From assembly GCF_009689005.1 (NCBI RefSeq), contig NZ_AP021879.1:3286001-3350000 (forward strand): a stretch of DNA of 64,000 bases, in the 5' to 3' direction. Under the pieces are notes generated by a model that searched no databases, was not told where the DNA came from, and was given only the letters and a program-made list of their open reading frames with translations. The stretch is from Desulfosarcina ovata subsp. ovata. Its GTDB lineage: Bacteria > Desulfobacterota > Desulfobacteria > Desulfobacterales > Desulfosarcinaceae. Shown piece after piece: positions 33,091-42,732 of the stretch. Within the stretch, counting starts at the first letter, position 1. Every line of letters starts with the position of its first letter. The position numbers were made by a program, and so were the translations under genes.

Positions 33091-33453
33091 ATGTCCGAAT
33101 CCGTAATTGAAATCCAGGAAAGCCAGTTCGACCAGCAGGTACTGAATCAGAGCAAACCCATTATTATCGACTTCTGGGCCCCATGGTGCGGCCCCTGCAA
33201 AGCCATGGGGCCTGTTTTTGGAGAACTGGCCGCCGAATACGCCGCAAAAATGGTCTTTGCCAAATGTAATGTCGATGAAAATCAATCTATTGCAGCAAAA
33301 TATGGTATCAAGGCAATTCCGACGCTGATGATTTTCCAGGGGGGGCAGGTAGTCAACAGCATTACCGGTATGTCATCCCGTAGCGCCCTGGAAACAGCGA
33401 TCAACAGTGCGATTGCCGGTGAGGCACCCAAAACGCCGTTTGTTGTCCAATGA
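33091..33453 (+). CDS. trxA: Thioredoxin
   Basis: A 120-residue thioredoxin with the active site FWAPWCGPCKAM and the cis-proline segment IKAIPTLMIF. It would reduce protein disulfides with electrons from thioredoxin reductase, which is not in this window. Length and sequence are ordinary apart from a 12-residue C-terminal extension. The likely sigma-54 promoter is unusual for a housekeeping thioredoxin and suggests induced expression together with the next gene. Confidence 0.95.
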   Translation: MSESVIEIQESQFDQQVLNQSKPIIIDFWAPWCGPCKAMGPVFGELAAEYAAKMVFAKCNVDENQSIAAKYGIKAIPTLMIFQGGQVVNSITGMSSRSALETAINSAIAGEAPKTPFVVQ

Positions 33454-33473
33454 TGCCTGCGTGCCATTGAAAT

Positions 33474-33485
33474 GGTAACGTTACC
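33474..33485. promoter_or_regulatory. Palindrome GGTAACGTTACC between trx and DUF1638 gene
   Basis: A perfect 12-bp palindrome a few bases before the ribosome-binding site (AAAGGAG) of the DUF1638 gene. A near-identical core GATAACGTTACC lies at 35583-35594, upstream of the divergent sigma-54 regulator gene. Shared sites suggest binding by that regulator or another common factor. Confidence 0.45.
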
Positions 33486-33499
33486 CAAAGGAGCACTTT

Positions 33500-34156
33500 A
33501 TGGCAGAGGCTCGATTTAATGATATTTCCATCGTGTCGTGCGGAACGATGAGCCTTGAGTTGAATTTTTTAAAAAAAGAGGGGTTTCTGGACACTCCCCA
33601 GATCCTGTATACGCGCCCTGGGCTTCACCAGGACACCCCCGAACTGGAGCGGCAGTTGGTCCGGCAGATCGAACAGGCCAAGCAAAAAACGCCCTATGTA
33701 CTCGTTGTCTATGGCGGCAAGTTCTGTTACGTCAACATCGACCAACCAACGCGTCTGATGCAGACCATCATCACCGAGCAGGGCCCCTCCGTGGCCAGAA
33801 TAGAAGCAACGCACTGCATGGATATGATTGCCAGCGAAGCCGAACGGGAGCAGATAGCTGCCGAGGCAGCCGGGGGAGAGCCGGTCTGGTGGATGACCCC
33901 GGGATGGATCAAATTCCGCAAGGATGTGTTCAAGGGCTGGGACAAAGGCCTGGCCAACGAGAATTTTCCCAAACACACCGGTGGGGCCATCGTTCTGGAC
34001 GGTGTGGGGTACATGGACGACTTCATGGCGGAAAATCCGGAAACGTTTTTGGAGTATTCCGACTGGATGGGCATTCCGATCATCCCCTGGCCGGTGAGCC
34101 TGGATCGGTTTAAGCGGCTGCTGCTGGATCAGGCCGAAATCCTTCATGCCCGCTAA
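33500..34156 (+). CDS. DUF1638 protein
   Basis: A 218-residue cytoplasmic protein of the DUF1638 family. Conserved-looking elements are [16 protein letters not shown] at the start, [22 protein letters not shown] in the centre and an aromatic C-terminal half ([20 protein letters not shown]). DUF1638 proteins are often found near corrinoid methyltransferases and one-carbon metabolism; the function is unknown. Cys and His in the first two motifs could bind a metal. AAAGGAG precedes the ATG. Its TAA overlaps the TAG of the convergent regulator gene by two bases. Confidence 0.75.
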   Translation: MAEARFNDISIVSCGTMSLELNFLKKEGFLDTPQILYTRPGLHQDTPELERQLVRQIEQAKQKTPYVLVVYGGKFCYVNIDQPTRLMQTIITEQGPSVARIEATHCMDMIASEAEREQIAAEAAGGEPVWWMTPGWIKFRKDVFKGWDKGLANENFPKHTGGAIVLDGVGYMDDFMAENPETFLEYSDWMGIPIIPWPVSLDRFKRLLLDQAEILHAR

Positions 34157-35553
34157 GAAGCAGGCTGTTTCAAGGGAATGTCCCATTTTTTCATGTACTT
34201 CCAGATGGCGGTATGACTTATCCCCATCCGACGCCCCACTTCGGCCTTGTTCCAGTCGCATTCGTTTAATAATTCGATCAGGGCAGTCCGGGTCAGTTTC
34301 CGACGCCGCTTTTGGGGAGCGGACACTGGTGTCTGGGATGCGGCGGCGGCACCCGGCTGGCGGATTTCGATGGGCAAATCCGAGGTTTCGATCTGCTCGC
34401 GGTCACACAGCACAAAGGCGTGCTCGATGGCGTTTTCCAACTCGCGCACATTGCCCGGCCAGGGATGATCCATGAAAATGCGCAACGCCTCATGGGAGAT
34501 ACGGGCCACCTTTTTTCCGGTCTTTTTATTCATGCGCTGAATAAAATGATCGACCAGCAGCGGGATATCTTCACGGCGTTCATGCAGCGGCGGCAGATGG
34601 ACGGGAAACACCTTCAGCCGGTAATACAGATCCTCCCGGAATTGCCCTTCGCGAACCCGGGCATAAAGATCCTTATGCGTGGCCGTGATAATGCGAATGT
34701 CGATTTTGCGTTTGCGGGAGTCCCCCACTCGCTCGATTTCGCGCTCCTGCAGCACCCGCAGCAGCTTGACTTGGATAAAGGGGCTCAATTCACCGATTTC
34801 GTCGAGGAATATCGTTCCTCCGGACGCTTCTTCAAAGCGCCCCATACGATCTCGGTTGGCCCCGGTGAACGCCCCCCGGACGTGCCCGAACAGCTCGCTT
34901 TCCAGCAGGTTTTCCGACAGGGCACTGCAGTTGACGGTGATCATGGGGCCTTCACGCCGGTCGCTGTTGAAATGAATGGCACCGGCAACCAGTTCCTTTC
35001 CGGTGCCGCTCTCGCCCAAGATCAGCACGGTCGCCTCACTGGCGGCGGCAACGCGGATGGCTCCGAACACCTGCTGCATAGCGTGGCTGCGGCCGATGAT
35101 GTTGTTCATCTGATGGACTTCCGCCAGACGCAACGCCGCCGCTTCGGCGCGCTCACGGGCCCGGTTTAGCTCGGTCATGTCGGTGACGGTTTCGACGATG
35201 CCGACCAACCGGCCCGCGTCGTCTTTGACCACGCTGGCATTCTTAATCACCGGAACATCATGCCCGTCCTTGTGCCGGAGCAAACACTCCTTGGCTTCGG
35301 ACTGGCCGATCTCCAGAATCTGGCATTTTTCTATATTGGCTGGACAATTACGGCCGAAACAACGGCTGCATTGGAGGATCTGGCAGGTCTGGCCCAGCGC
35401 CTCCCGAGCCGAATATCCGCTGATACGCTCCATGGAGGGATTCCACGAAGAAATCCGCCCCTGGCCATCCATGGTGAAAACTCCGTCGGCCATGGAGTCG
35501 ATGATCCGGTTGATAAAACGGGCATTCCAGATGTCATGAATTTTTTCAGTCAC
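34153..35553 (-). CDS. PAS-domain sigma-54-dependent transcriptional activator
   Basis: A 466-residue bacterial enhancer-binding protein. Residues 1-120 form a PAS sensor with a cysteine cluster (C57, C62, C65, C70, C77 in [15 protein letters not shown] ... KCQIL) that could hold a metal, an Fe-S cluster or redox disulfides. A short helix leads to the AAA+ domain: Walker A GESGTGKE, the sigma-54-contacting GAFTGA loop, Walker [10 protein letters not shown] and the R-finger region. The C-terminal Fis-type HTH ([19 protein letters not shown]) binds DNA. It lies tail-to-tail with trx-DUF1638, whose promoter looks sigma-54 dependent, so that operon is the likely target. Confidence 0.93.
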   Translation of the reverse strand: MTEKIHDIWNARFINRIIDSMADGVFTMDGQGRISSWNPSMERISGYSAREALGQTCQILQCSRCFGRNCPANIEKCQILEIGQSEAKECLLRHKDGHDVPVIKNASVVKDDAGRLVGIVETVTDMTELNRARERAEAAALRLAEVHQMNNIIGRSHAMQQVFGAIRVAAASEATVLILGESGTGKELVAGAIHFNSDRREGPMITVNCSALSENLLESELFGHVRGAFTGANRDRMGRFEEASGGTIFLDEIGELSPFIQVKLLRVLQEREIERVGDSRKRKIDIRIITATHKDLYARVREGQFREDLYYRLKVFPVHLPPLHERREDIPLLVDHFIQRMNKKTGKKVARISHEALRIFMDHPWPGNVRELENAIEHAFVLCDREQIETSDLPIEIRQPGAAAASQTPVSAPQKRRRKLTRTALIELLNECDWNKAEVGRRMGISHTAIWKYMKKWDIPLKQPAS

Positions 35554-35871
35554 GGCTTTATTCCCGGAAAAAGTTGCGTTACGATAACGTTACCAGGCGT
35601 TACCCTGATGTTCTATTCACAATCCGCCCGCCGGGTCAACCGTTAATCCAGTTTTCAAATGCGGTCACCCTGCATGGCTACCGCCTCGCCTTGACCACTG
35701 CCGGCACGGCGGCGTATAACACAGACAATTTCAAGAATCGCCGATCAGGCCCGCATCAGCGGCCGATGCGGCAGACCGTTGACCATTACCACCAGACCCG
35801 TCACAAGACAGAAACCGGCATATCACCAGCAAAAAAATACGGCATTGCCGGAGAACCCACTGGAGAGCACT
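35554..35871. other. Intergenic region between sigma-54 regulator and oxidoreductase
   Basis: It holds the divergent promoters. Close to the regulator start lie repeated GCGTTAC/GTTACC sequences, including GATAACGTTACC (35583-35594), a likely operator shared with 33474-33485. The part near the oxidoreductase contains GGAG as its ribosome-binding site. No gene is supported. Confidence 0.5.
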
Positions 35872-37215
35872 ATGAAATTCGTAATTATCGGAGGAGATGC
35901 GGCCGGAATGAGTGCGGCCAGTCGAGCCAAACGAACCATGCCCGACATGGAGGTCATTGTCCTGGAAAAAACCGGGGATGTCTCCTACAGCGCCTGCGGC
36001 ATGCCTTACAACATCGCCGATGCCGGGCGGGAAATGGACGACCTGGTGGTTCGCCAGGCCGACGTCTTCCGGCAGAAACAGGGTATCGATCTGTTGACCG
36101 GCCATGGGGTGGAATCCATTGACCCCGGGAACCGCGCGGTCTCGGGAACCATCCGCCACAGCCAGGAGCCGTTCCGTTTTTTTTACGACCGACTGCTCAT
36201 CGCCACCGGGGGACGTCCCAGAGTTCCGGACCTGCCCGGTTTCGACCTGCCCGGTGTGCTGGCGCTGAAAAGTCTCGAAGACGGCAAAGCCATTAAAGCC
36301 CATATCCGTGACCACGGGGTTCAAAAAGCCGTGATCATCGGCATGGGCTATGTGGGTTTGGAAATGGCCGAGGCCCTGCGGGAACGGGGCATCGCCGTGG
36401 AGATGATCAAACCCGGTGCCGACCTGCTGCCATGGATGCCACGCGAACTGGCTCAGGTGGTGACGGCCGAACTGGCCGCCAACGGGGTCGACCTTCATGC
36501 GGGACAGACGATTAGCGGTATCGAGCAGGACGGAAAACAGCTTCGCGTCATCGGCGCCGACTGTTCCCTGAACGCCGATATGGTCCTGGTGGCCATCGGT
36601 ATTTCACCCAACAGCGAACTGGCCGCCGATGCCGGCATCCCGACCGGACCCGGCAATGCCATCACCGTCAACCGGCAGATGCAGACATCCGATGAAACCA
36701 TCTATGCCGCCGGCGACTGCGCGGACGCCATTCATGTCGTGACCGGCAAAAAAGTCTGGATCCCCCTGGCCCTCAGAGCCAACCGGGCGGGCTGGGCCGT
36801 TGCCGACCATGTCTGCGGCAAAGCGGTCCGTGTGGACGGCGTGGCCGGCACGGCGGTATTCAAGGCCTTCAACCTGGAAGTGGCCCGCACCGGGCTGACC
36901 GCGGCGGAGGCACAACAATCCGGTTTCGACCCGGCGGTCGTGACCATTAAAAGCCGCTCCCGCGCCCATGCCCATCCCGGATCGAAAACCATTTGGGTTC
37001 ACTTGATCGGAGACCGGCAGACCGGCAGACTCCTCGGCGCCCAGATGGTGGGTCCCGAAGGGGCGGCCCATCGCATCAACGCCGCAGCGGTCGCCCTGCA
37101 CGCCGGCATGTCGGTGGCAACCTTTGCTCAGACCGATCTGGCCTACGCTCCCCCCTTCGGCCCGGTGTGGGATCCCCTGCTTACCGCCGCCAACCAGTTG
37201 CTGAAAAAGATGTAA
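35872..37215 (+). CDS. CoA-disulfide reductase / NADH oxidase-like flavoprotein
   Basis: A 447-residue member of the single-cysteine pyridine nucleotide-disulfide oxidoreductases. FAD-binding GGDAAGMSAASRAKR at the N-terminus, the redox Cys at residue 42 in SYSACGMPYN, the NAD(P)-binding IIGMGYVGLEMAEAL and the FAD-contacting YAAGDCADA are all visible; the C-terminal dimerisation domain ends WDPLLTAANQLL. Relatives are CoA-disulfide reductase, NADH oxidase and NADPH-sulfur reductase; the last would suit a sulfur-metabolising anaerobe. Sequence alone does not choose among them. GGAG precedes the chosen ATG; upstream codons are not family-like. Confidence 0.9.
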   Translation: MKFVIIGGDAAGMSAASRAKRTMPDMEVIVLEKTGDVSYSACGMPYNIADAGREMDDLVVRQADVFRQKQGIDLLTGHGVESIDPGNRAVSGTIRHSQEPFRFFYDRLLIATGGRPRVPDLPGFDLPGVLALKSLEDGKAIKAHIRDHGVQKAVIIGMGYVGLEMAEALRERGIAVEMIKPGADLLPWMPRELAQVVTAELAANGVDLHAGQTISGIEQDGKQLRVIGADCSLNADMVLVAIGISPNSELAADAGIPTGPGNAITVNRQMQTSDETIYAAGDCADAIHVVTGKKVWIPLALRANRAGWAVADHVCGKAVRVDGVAGTAVFKAFNLEVARTGLTAAEAQQSGFDPAVVTIKSRSRAHAHPGSKTIWVHLIGDRQTGRLLGAQMVGPEGAAHRINAAAVALHAGMSVATFAQTDLAYAPPFGPVWDPLLTAANQLLKKM

Positions 37216-37773
37216 CTCTTTCCAGCAACCCGGGATACATGGACGCCTTCACGGCGGCCCTGTTTCTGCCCCATACCGACCTGAGCGCCTTTTCCAGCGC
37301 GGTACCGGCCAACTGATCCGGCAGCGCCCGCCAGTCCCTGACCGTCGAACCACCCGGCCATTTATGCAGGGACTGCGCGGGCCGCCGTCAACTCCTTACT
37401 TTTGCCAATATCGGCCGTCTGACCGCTCTTGCGTGCCAACGGCATCCCGTCAGGGCAATCGCATGTAGATTTGCGGGTTGCTTTTCTTCCCAAAATTAGA
37501 GCGTCCATGAATGTCAAAGACCAAATGAAAAATGCCAAATAGTGGTATTCTATCTATTTTAAATCGATTTCATCCTTCATTTGACATTTGGGCTTTGGCA
37601 TTTGGCATTTTCCCACTTTCGGGAATGGTGCGTGTTCAGGAACGGCCGGTTTTTGATTTTACTTGCGATTGCCTCGGGCATCCCGTTTAAACGGTTTGAC
37701 AATTTAGACTGTTTTTCGTTACCAATAGGCTCCGGTTGCTCTCCAATTCCACGCTCTCCCAATAGGTGCTGAC
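37216..37773. other. Intergenic region with imperfect AATGCCAAAT palindrome
   Basis: No gene is supported. From about 37507 to 37616 a long imperfect inverted repeat is built from GTCAAAGACC / AATGCCAAAT units and their complements (ATTTGACATTTGGGCTTTGG, ATTTGGCATTTT) around a TTTAAATCGATTT centre. It looks like a dispersed non-coding repeat. Short frames crossing it are not convincing. The remainder shows no structure. Confidence 0.5.
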
Positions 37774-40700
37774 ATGATCTGTCCTTACTGCCAGGCAACG
37801 ATCCTGCCAACGGCCAAATTCTGCGGTCAATGCGGCCGTCGGGTACGACTCGACTGCCCATCCTGCGGATCCGTCAACCCGCCCGAAAGTAAATTCTGCG
37901 CGGAGTGCGGCATCCCCCTGGCCAGCCCGCCGCCACCGAAAAAGCCGCAGCCGGAGGCATCCGCAGAGACCGACAAGACCGGCTTTGTCACCCAGGGCGA
38001 GCGACGTCACATGACCATCCTGTTCACCGACTTGACCGGCTATACCCGCATGATGGAAAAATTTGACCCGGAAGATGTACAAGCCCTTATGACATCCATC
38101 ATTCGCAGCAGCATCCAGATCATCGAGGCTTACAACGGTCACATCGAAAGAATTATCGGCGATGAAATGCTGGTGCTTTTCGGCCTTCCGGTGGCCCATG
38201 AAGACGATCCCATCCGGGCCATCAAAGCTGCCCGGGAAATCCACGCCACGATCATGGCCCTCAAACCCAGCACGATCCCGCTGAACCAGCCGCTGACCAT
38301 GCACACCGGGATCAACACCGGGCTGGTGGTCACCGCCCGCACCACCCCGATCAACGGCAACTACAATCTCTCCGGCGAAGCGGTGAACATCGCTTCCCGA
38401 CTGTCGGACATGGCGCGACCCAATGAAATCCTGGTGGGACCGGAAACCTACCGCCAGGCCTTCGGCTTTTTCGAGTTCGATTCCAAAGCCACCATACCGA
38501 TTCAGGGGAAATCGCACCCGATCTCCGTATACGCCGTCAGGGGTGAGAAAAACCGTCCGTTGACCGGACTGCGCAAACTCAACCTCTCCTCCGCGCTTAT
38601 CGGGCGTCAGGCCGAACTGGCCCGGCTGCGCCAGGCAATGCAGACGCTGGAAAACGGACAGGGCAGCATCATTTCGATTGTGGGCGAGGCGGGTACCGGT
38701 AAAAGTCGCCTGCTCTACGAATTCGAACGTGAACAGGCCGCCAAAACGATCAATTGGATCACCGGCTACGCCTTTGCCCACACCCAGCAGGTACCCTATT
38801 TCCCGCTGGCCGGGATTGTGCGGCGCTGGTTGTCACTCGACGGCTCAGCCACTGCCGAGGCGATGAGCGCCGGCATTGCCGAGCGGGTCGGATCCCTTTT
38901 GGGCCCCAACGCAGAGGAAATCCCCATCATTCAGGGCCTTATCGGGCAGGAGGTCAGGGAGACCGCCGGGATGAGCCCGGAAGAGTGGCGCAAACGGTTG
39001 AAATCGGCCATGCTCAATCTGCTCTCGGCCATCGCCCGTCAGCGGCCGACCGTCTTCTGCATGGAAGACATTCACTGGGGCGATGCAGCATCGTTCAAAC
39101 TGCTCAAAGATATTATCTTCAACTTCGAACATCCGGCGCTGGTGATCTGCACCACACGACCCCACGCCAGCCTGTTTACCAGCCATGAACAGGCGTCTCT
39201 GACTCCCATGTATACGGAAATTCGCCTCAAGGAACTCTCCCGGTCCGAAACCGAAGGCATGATGGAATCGATGCTCGCAACCGACCTTTTGCCCGACGAC
39301 CTTTGCCGCCTGATCCGCAACCGGGCCGAAGGCAATCCGTTTTATCTGGAAGAGATTTTAAATGCCCTGGTGGAATCCAGTGCGCTGATTTTTGAGAACG
39401 AGCGCTGGCAGATGAGCCGGGCATTCAAGGAAAGCGACATTCCGTCGACCATCCATGGCATCATTGCCTCACGCATGGATCAACTGGATGCCAAGGACAA
39501 GCGTATCCTGCAGGAAGCGGCGGTGATCGGCCGGGCCTTTCTGTACGACATTTTAAAGCGGATCTCCGTTCATGGCGACGCAGTGGATGCCGGCCTCTAC
39601 AAACTGGAACGGGCCGGCCTGATCAAACCCCGTGCCCTGCACCCGGAAATGGAGTTCATGTTCAAGCATGCGCTGATCCAGGAGGTCGGTTACGGCAGCC
39701 TGCTGCGCCGTGAGCGTCAACGGGTTCACGAGCGCATCGGCCGCACCATCGAACATCTCTACCGCGATCGCCTGTCGGAGTTCGAAGAAACTCTGGCGAT
39801 CCATTTTCAAAAAAGTATCGCCACCGACAAAGCCACCGATTATCTGATCCGCTCGGGCACAAAGGCGCTGCGCCGCTATGCCCTGGATGAGTCGGATCAA
39901 TATTTTAAAACCGCCAAAGCCATGCTGGAGCAGCAGCACCTGGCAAAGCCGGAAACCAAAAAACGGTTGCTCGATGTGGTCAATCAATGGGCCTTCGTCT
40001 TCTACTACAGGGGCCTGAATCGCAAACTGCTCGAACTGGTCGAACACCAGCAGTCCCTCCTTGGGGATCTGGATGATCCGGTCCGCGAAGGCTTCCACCA
40101 TGCCTGGCACGGATGCGCCCGCTGGCACCGCCACCAGTTTGTGGATGCCCACCGGAGCCTCGCCAAAGCCGTGGAACTGGGCAAAAAGACCAGGCATGCC
40201 TATCTGACCGGCTATGCCAGCACATGGATCAGCTGGCCGCTGACCGAATTGGGCCGCTTTGACGAAGCCATTGAAAACAGTCAACGGGCCGAAACCCTGT
40301 ACGGCGACGGCCGGGTTCAGGACGCGTATATCTATTTCAATGCACTCCATGGAAAAGGCTATGCCTACTGGCATAAGGGCGACGCTCCGCGGACCGGGAA
40401 GATCGGTGAACGCTTGATCAAATTTGGCAAACGCCATGCCAACGTCCGCAGCCTGGTTTCCGGACACTGCTGCACGGGTTGGAAGAATCTGGTGGTCGGT
40501 GATATTGATCGCGCCATTGCCAGCTTCAACGCCGCGTTGGAAATTTCTGCGGACCCCTGGTATTCCCAGTTTCCCAAGCTGGCCCTGTGTTACGGCGCCA
40601 TCAGTAACGGAAAAAGCGAGGAGGCCCTGCCGTTTCTGGACCAGCTGATCGAGTTTGACGAGGCCAACGGCGCCGAATTTGTCGGCGACCCGGCCCGTTT

Positions 40701-41130
40701 TTTCAAAGGGCTGACGCGCATTTTAAATGGTCAGGTCCGCGACGGCCTGGAAACCATGGAATCCCTGCTGGCCCAATGGAAGGCCACCGGTTGCCGCCTG
40801 CGCTACCTGACCTGCGGGTATGTGATGGCGGGTGTCTATGCACGGCTGCTTCAGGCCGCCCGCCAGACCACTGAAAACATGGATGCATCGCAAATCAAAA
40901 GGACGTCCGATCAATGCCTGCACTGGTATCGAACGTGTATCTCGGAAGCCCGGGAGATGGGAGCCCTGGCCATGGAGGGATTGTCGTTGCTGGGCCTGGG
41001 AAAAACCCTGAGTATCATGGAGCAGCCCGATCAGGCCGCTAAACTCCTGGAGGAGAGCATGGAATGCCTTAGCAAGACCGGCGCCACGGTTCACCTGGAA
41101 GCGGCACGCGCGTTTGCCCAAACCTTGTAA
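37774..41130 (+). CDS. Zinc-ribbon class III nucleotidyl cyclase fused to AAA ATPase and TPR repeats
   Basis: A 1118-residue signalling protein. Residues 1-50 are a double zinc ribbon (CPYC, CGQC, CPSC, CAEC). Next comes a class III cyclase catalytic domain (about 70-250) with TILFTDLTGYTRMMEK and IIGDEMLVLFGLP, which supply the two metal-binding aspartates. A STAND/AAA_16 ATPase follows: Walker A VGEAGTGKSRLL at about 305 and FCMEDIHWGD as Walker B. The last 450 residues are TPR-like helices. Proteins of this build make cAMP in response to unknown ligands sensed by the ATPase-TPR part. No partner gene is adjacent. The start at 37774 gives the first CxxC directly. Confidence 0.9.
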   Translation: MICPYCQATILPTAKFCGQCGRRVRLDCPSCGSVNPPESKFCAECGIPLASPPPPKKPQPEASAETDKTGFVTQGERRHMTILFTDLTGYTRMMEKFDPEDVQALMTSIIRSSIQIIEAYNGHIERIIGDEMLVLFGLPVAHEDDPIRAIKAAREIHATIMALKPSTIPLNQPLTMHTGINTGLVVTARTTPINGNYNLSGEAVNIASRLSDMARPNEILVGPETYRQAFGFFEFDSKATIPIQGKSHPISVYAVRGEKNRPLTGLRKLNLSSALIGRQAELARLRQAMQTLENGQGSIISIVGEAGTGKSRLLYEFEREQAAKTINWITGYAFAHTQQVPYFPLAGIVRRWLSLDGSATAEAMSAGIAERVGSLLGPNAEEIPIIQGLIGQEVRETAGMSPEEWRKRLKSAMLNLLSAIARQRPTVFCMEDIHWGDAASFKLLKDIIFNFEHPALVICTTRPHASLFTSHEQASLTPMYTEIRLKELSRSETEGMMESMLATDLLPDDLCRLIRNRAEGNPFYLEEILNALVESSALIFENERWQMSRAFKESDIPSTIHGIIASRMDQLDAKDKRILQEAAVIGRAFLYDILKRISVHGDAVDAGLYKLERAGLIKPRALHPEMEFMFKHALIQEVGYGSLLRRERQRVHERIGRTIEHLYRDRLSEFEETLAIHFQKSIATDKATDYLIRSGTKALRRYALDESDQYFKTAKAMLEQQHLAKPETKKRLLDVVNQWAFVFYYRGLNRKLLELVEHQQSLLGDLDDPVREGFHHAWHGCARWHRHQFVDAHRSLAKAVELGKKTRHAYLTGYASTWISWPLTELGRFDEAIENSQRAETLYGDGRVQDAYIYFNALHGKGYAYWHKGDAPRTGKIGERLIKFGKRHANVRSLVSGHCCTGWKNLVVGDIDRAIASFNAALEISADPWYSQFPKLALCYGAISNGKSEEALPFLDQLIEFDEANGAEFVGDPARFFKGLTRILNGQVRDGLETMESLLAQWKATGCRLRYLTCGYVMAGVYARLLQAARQTTENMDASQIKRTSDQCLHWYRTCISEAREMGALAMEGLSLLGLGKTLSIMEQPDQAAKLLEESMECLSKTGATVHLEAARAFAQTL

Positions 41131-41190
41131 GGCGCGTGGAAAACGGATTCGTCAGCCGCCCGCTATGGGGGGCGAATGGTGACGAGCCCA

Positions 41191-42048
41191 TCAGGGGGAA
41201 AGCGCTTTTGCAAACTCATCCTGGGGAACCTCCTGGCCGGTCCACAGCAAAAATGTCCGCCGGGCCTGGTAGGCCAATGTGGAAAGCCCGTCCAGGAAGC
41301 GAACGTTATGGTCGGCGGCCATGGCCTGCCAGATGTTATCCCGGGCCCCGTAATTGAGATCGAATACCAGCTGGCAACCGACCGGATTCATGCGTTTGGC
41401 GATATCGGTCAAGGGCTCCTCTTCGTCACGACTGGAAATGGGAGTGGCATTGACGACGATATCCGCGCTTACCGGAAAATCGGCCAGGTCGGCCAGGCTG
41501 CGCGGCGTACATTGGAAGTGATCGGCCATCCGCTCTGTGTTGGCCGCGTCCCTGCCGGCAACAATGATCGATTCCGCCCGCAGCCAGTTGAGAATAAACA
41601 CCACCGCCCGGGCCGCGCCGCCGGTACCGATGACCAGCGCCTTTTTCCCGGCAATGTCGAAACCGACCGCATTGAGGGCATCCATGATCCCGATGGCATT
41701 GGTGTTATACCCCTTGAGCTGGCCGCCCTTGCACACAATGGTGTTGACCGCACCAATGATGTTGGCGCCTTCGGAAAGAACATCCAGGTAGGCCAACACG
41801 GATTCTTTGAACGGCGCCGTGATGTTGGCACCGGCAATATTGAGTACCCGCAGGCTGTTCAGCGCCTTGCCGATGTCGCCGGCATCAACCATAAACGGAA
41901 CATAGGCGCCTTTGATCCCCGTACGGCGGAAAACCGCGCTGAACATTTCCGGCGATTTCGACCGGAATACCCGCTGGTCGCTGATGATACAGAATACCCT
42001 TGTCTGGTACTCGTATACGGAATCCAGAGTTCCTATATCGTGGCTCAT
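41191..42048 (-). CDS. Shikimate dehydrogenase-like protein with altered catalytic Asp
   Basis: A 285-residue AroE-family protein: substrate-binding SKSPEMF (about residue 31), GANITAPFKE with the catalytic Lys at 81, NADP-binding VIGTGGAARAVVF, and the C-terminal YQARRTFLLWTG. In AroE the second catalytic residue is the Asp in an NTDG motif; here the sequence is GYNTNAIG, with Asn at 117 and Ala after it. The codon AAT is clear. In E. coli AroE this Asp forms the catalytic pair with Lys65, so loss should strongly lower shikimate oxidation. It may be a paralogue with another substrate (YdiB/quinate-type or SDH-like) or a non-enzymatic relative. It stands alone. Confidence 0.8.
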   Translation of the reverse strand: MSHDIGTLDSVYEYQTRVFCIISDQRVFRSKSPEMFSAVFRRTGIKGAYVPFMVDAGDIGKALNSLRVLNIAGANITAPFKESVLAYLDVLSEGANIIGAVNTIVCKGGQLKGYNTNAIGIMDALNAVGFDIAGKKALVIGTGGAARAVVFILNWLRAESIIVAGRDAANTERMADHFQCTPRSLADLADFPVSADIVVNATPISSRDEEEPLTDIAKRMNPVGCQLVFDLNYGARDNIWQAMAADHNVRFLDGLSTLAYQARRTFLLWTGQEVPQDEFAKALSP

Positions 42049-42208
42049 CTGGCAGGGTCCCGGCTATGGTGTTGAACCTAAATTTGACGCATTCATCAAT
42101 TCAGGTTGAATCGGATGGCAATCGCACCGGATTGGACCAGCCGACAAGGAGGGGTGGGCCAGCTATTGATACGCTCCTTGGCGGCGGCCCTTTCGGCGAA
42201 AAATCCGG

Positions 42209-42598
42209 CTACAGGTTCAAAAGTGCCTTCAGGCTGTCGGTAATCTCCTCCGCGGAAGCCGGTTTGGGAAGATAGTCGTCGGCTTCCATGCTCATGCCAT
42301 CAAAATGCGAGTAACGTGTCGAAGAGACGTGGGACGCCACGGCGGTCAGCATGAGGATGGGGATGTCGGCAAGGCCCTCGTCGCCTTTCAGCTCTTTGCA
42401 GACCTCATACCCGTCCTTCTCCGGCATCATGACGTCCAGCACGATCGCATCCGGGCGGTTGGCCTTGACCTTTTCGATCCCCTGCACGCCATCGTAAGCG
42501 ACCTCCACATCAAAACCCTCTTTCTCCAGGTTTCCCTGAACAATGGAACAGAAATCGGGCTCATCATCCACCACCAAGATTCGTTTCTTTTCACTCAT
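42209..42598 (-). CDS. CheY-like single-domain response regulator
   Basis: A 129-residue receiver domain: acidic pocket LVVDDEPDF, phosphoacceptor Asp in AIVLDVMMPEKDGYEV, and conserved Thr in ILMLTAVASH and Lys in YLPKPASAEEI. No output domain is attached, so it acts through protein contacts. The ATG at 42598 is preferred over one 6 bases upstream because GGAG is then 7 bases away. It follows metF in the same direction, 134 bases downstream, and may be co-expressed with the Met/Hdr block. Histidine kinase genes are not in the window. Confidence 0.9.
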   Translation of the reverse strand: MSEKKRILVVDDEPDFCSIVQGNLEKEGFDVEVAYDGVQGIEKVKANRPDAIVLDVMMPEKDGYEVCKELKGDEGLADIPILMLTAVASHVSSTRYSHFDGMSMEADDYLPKPASAEEITDSLKALLNL

Positions 42599-42732
42599 AA
42601 TCATTCTCCTTTATTCCACGCTGATTGTTGTTTCATCAGCAGCCTGAGCATATTAACAGGTTGCCTAACCGGACCGGAATGGTGTCGGCGGCAGCAAAAA
42701 GGCCCCCGACCCGCTTTTATCCGGACAACGAT

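Noticed and set aside
37581..37772. 63-codon frame beginning in the AATGCCAAAT repeat
   Set aside because: It translates a non-coding palindromic repeat and has no ribosome-binding site.
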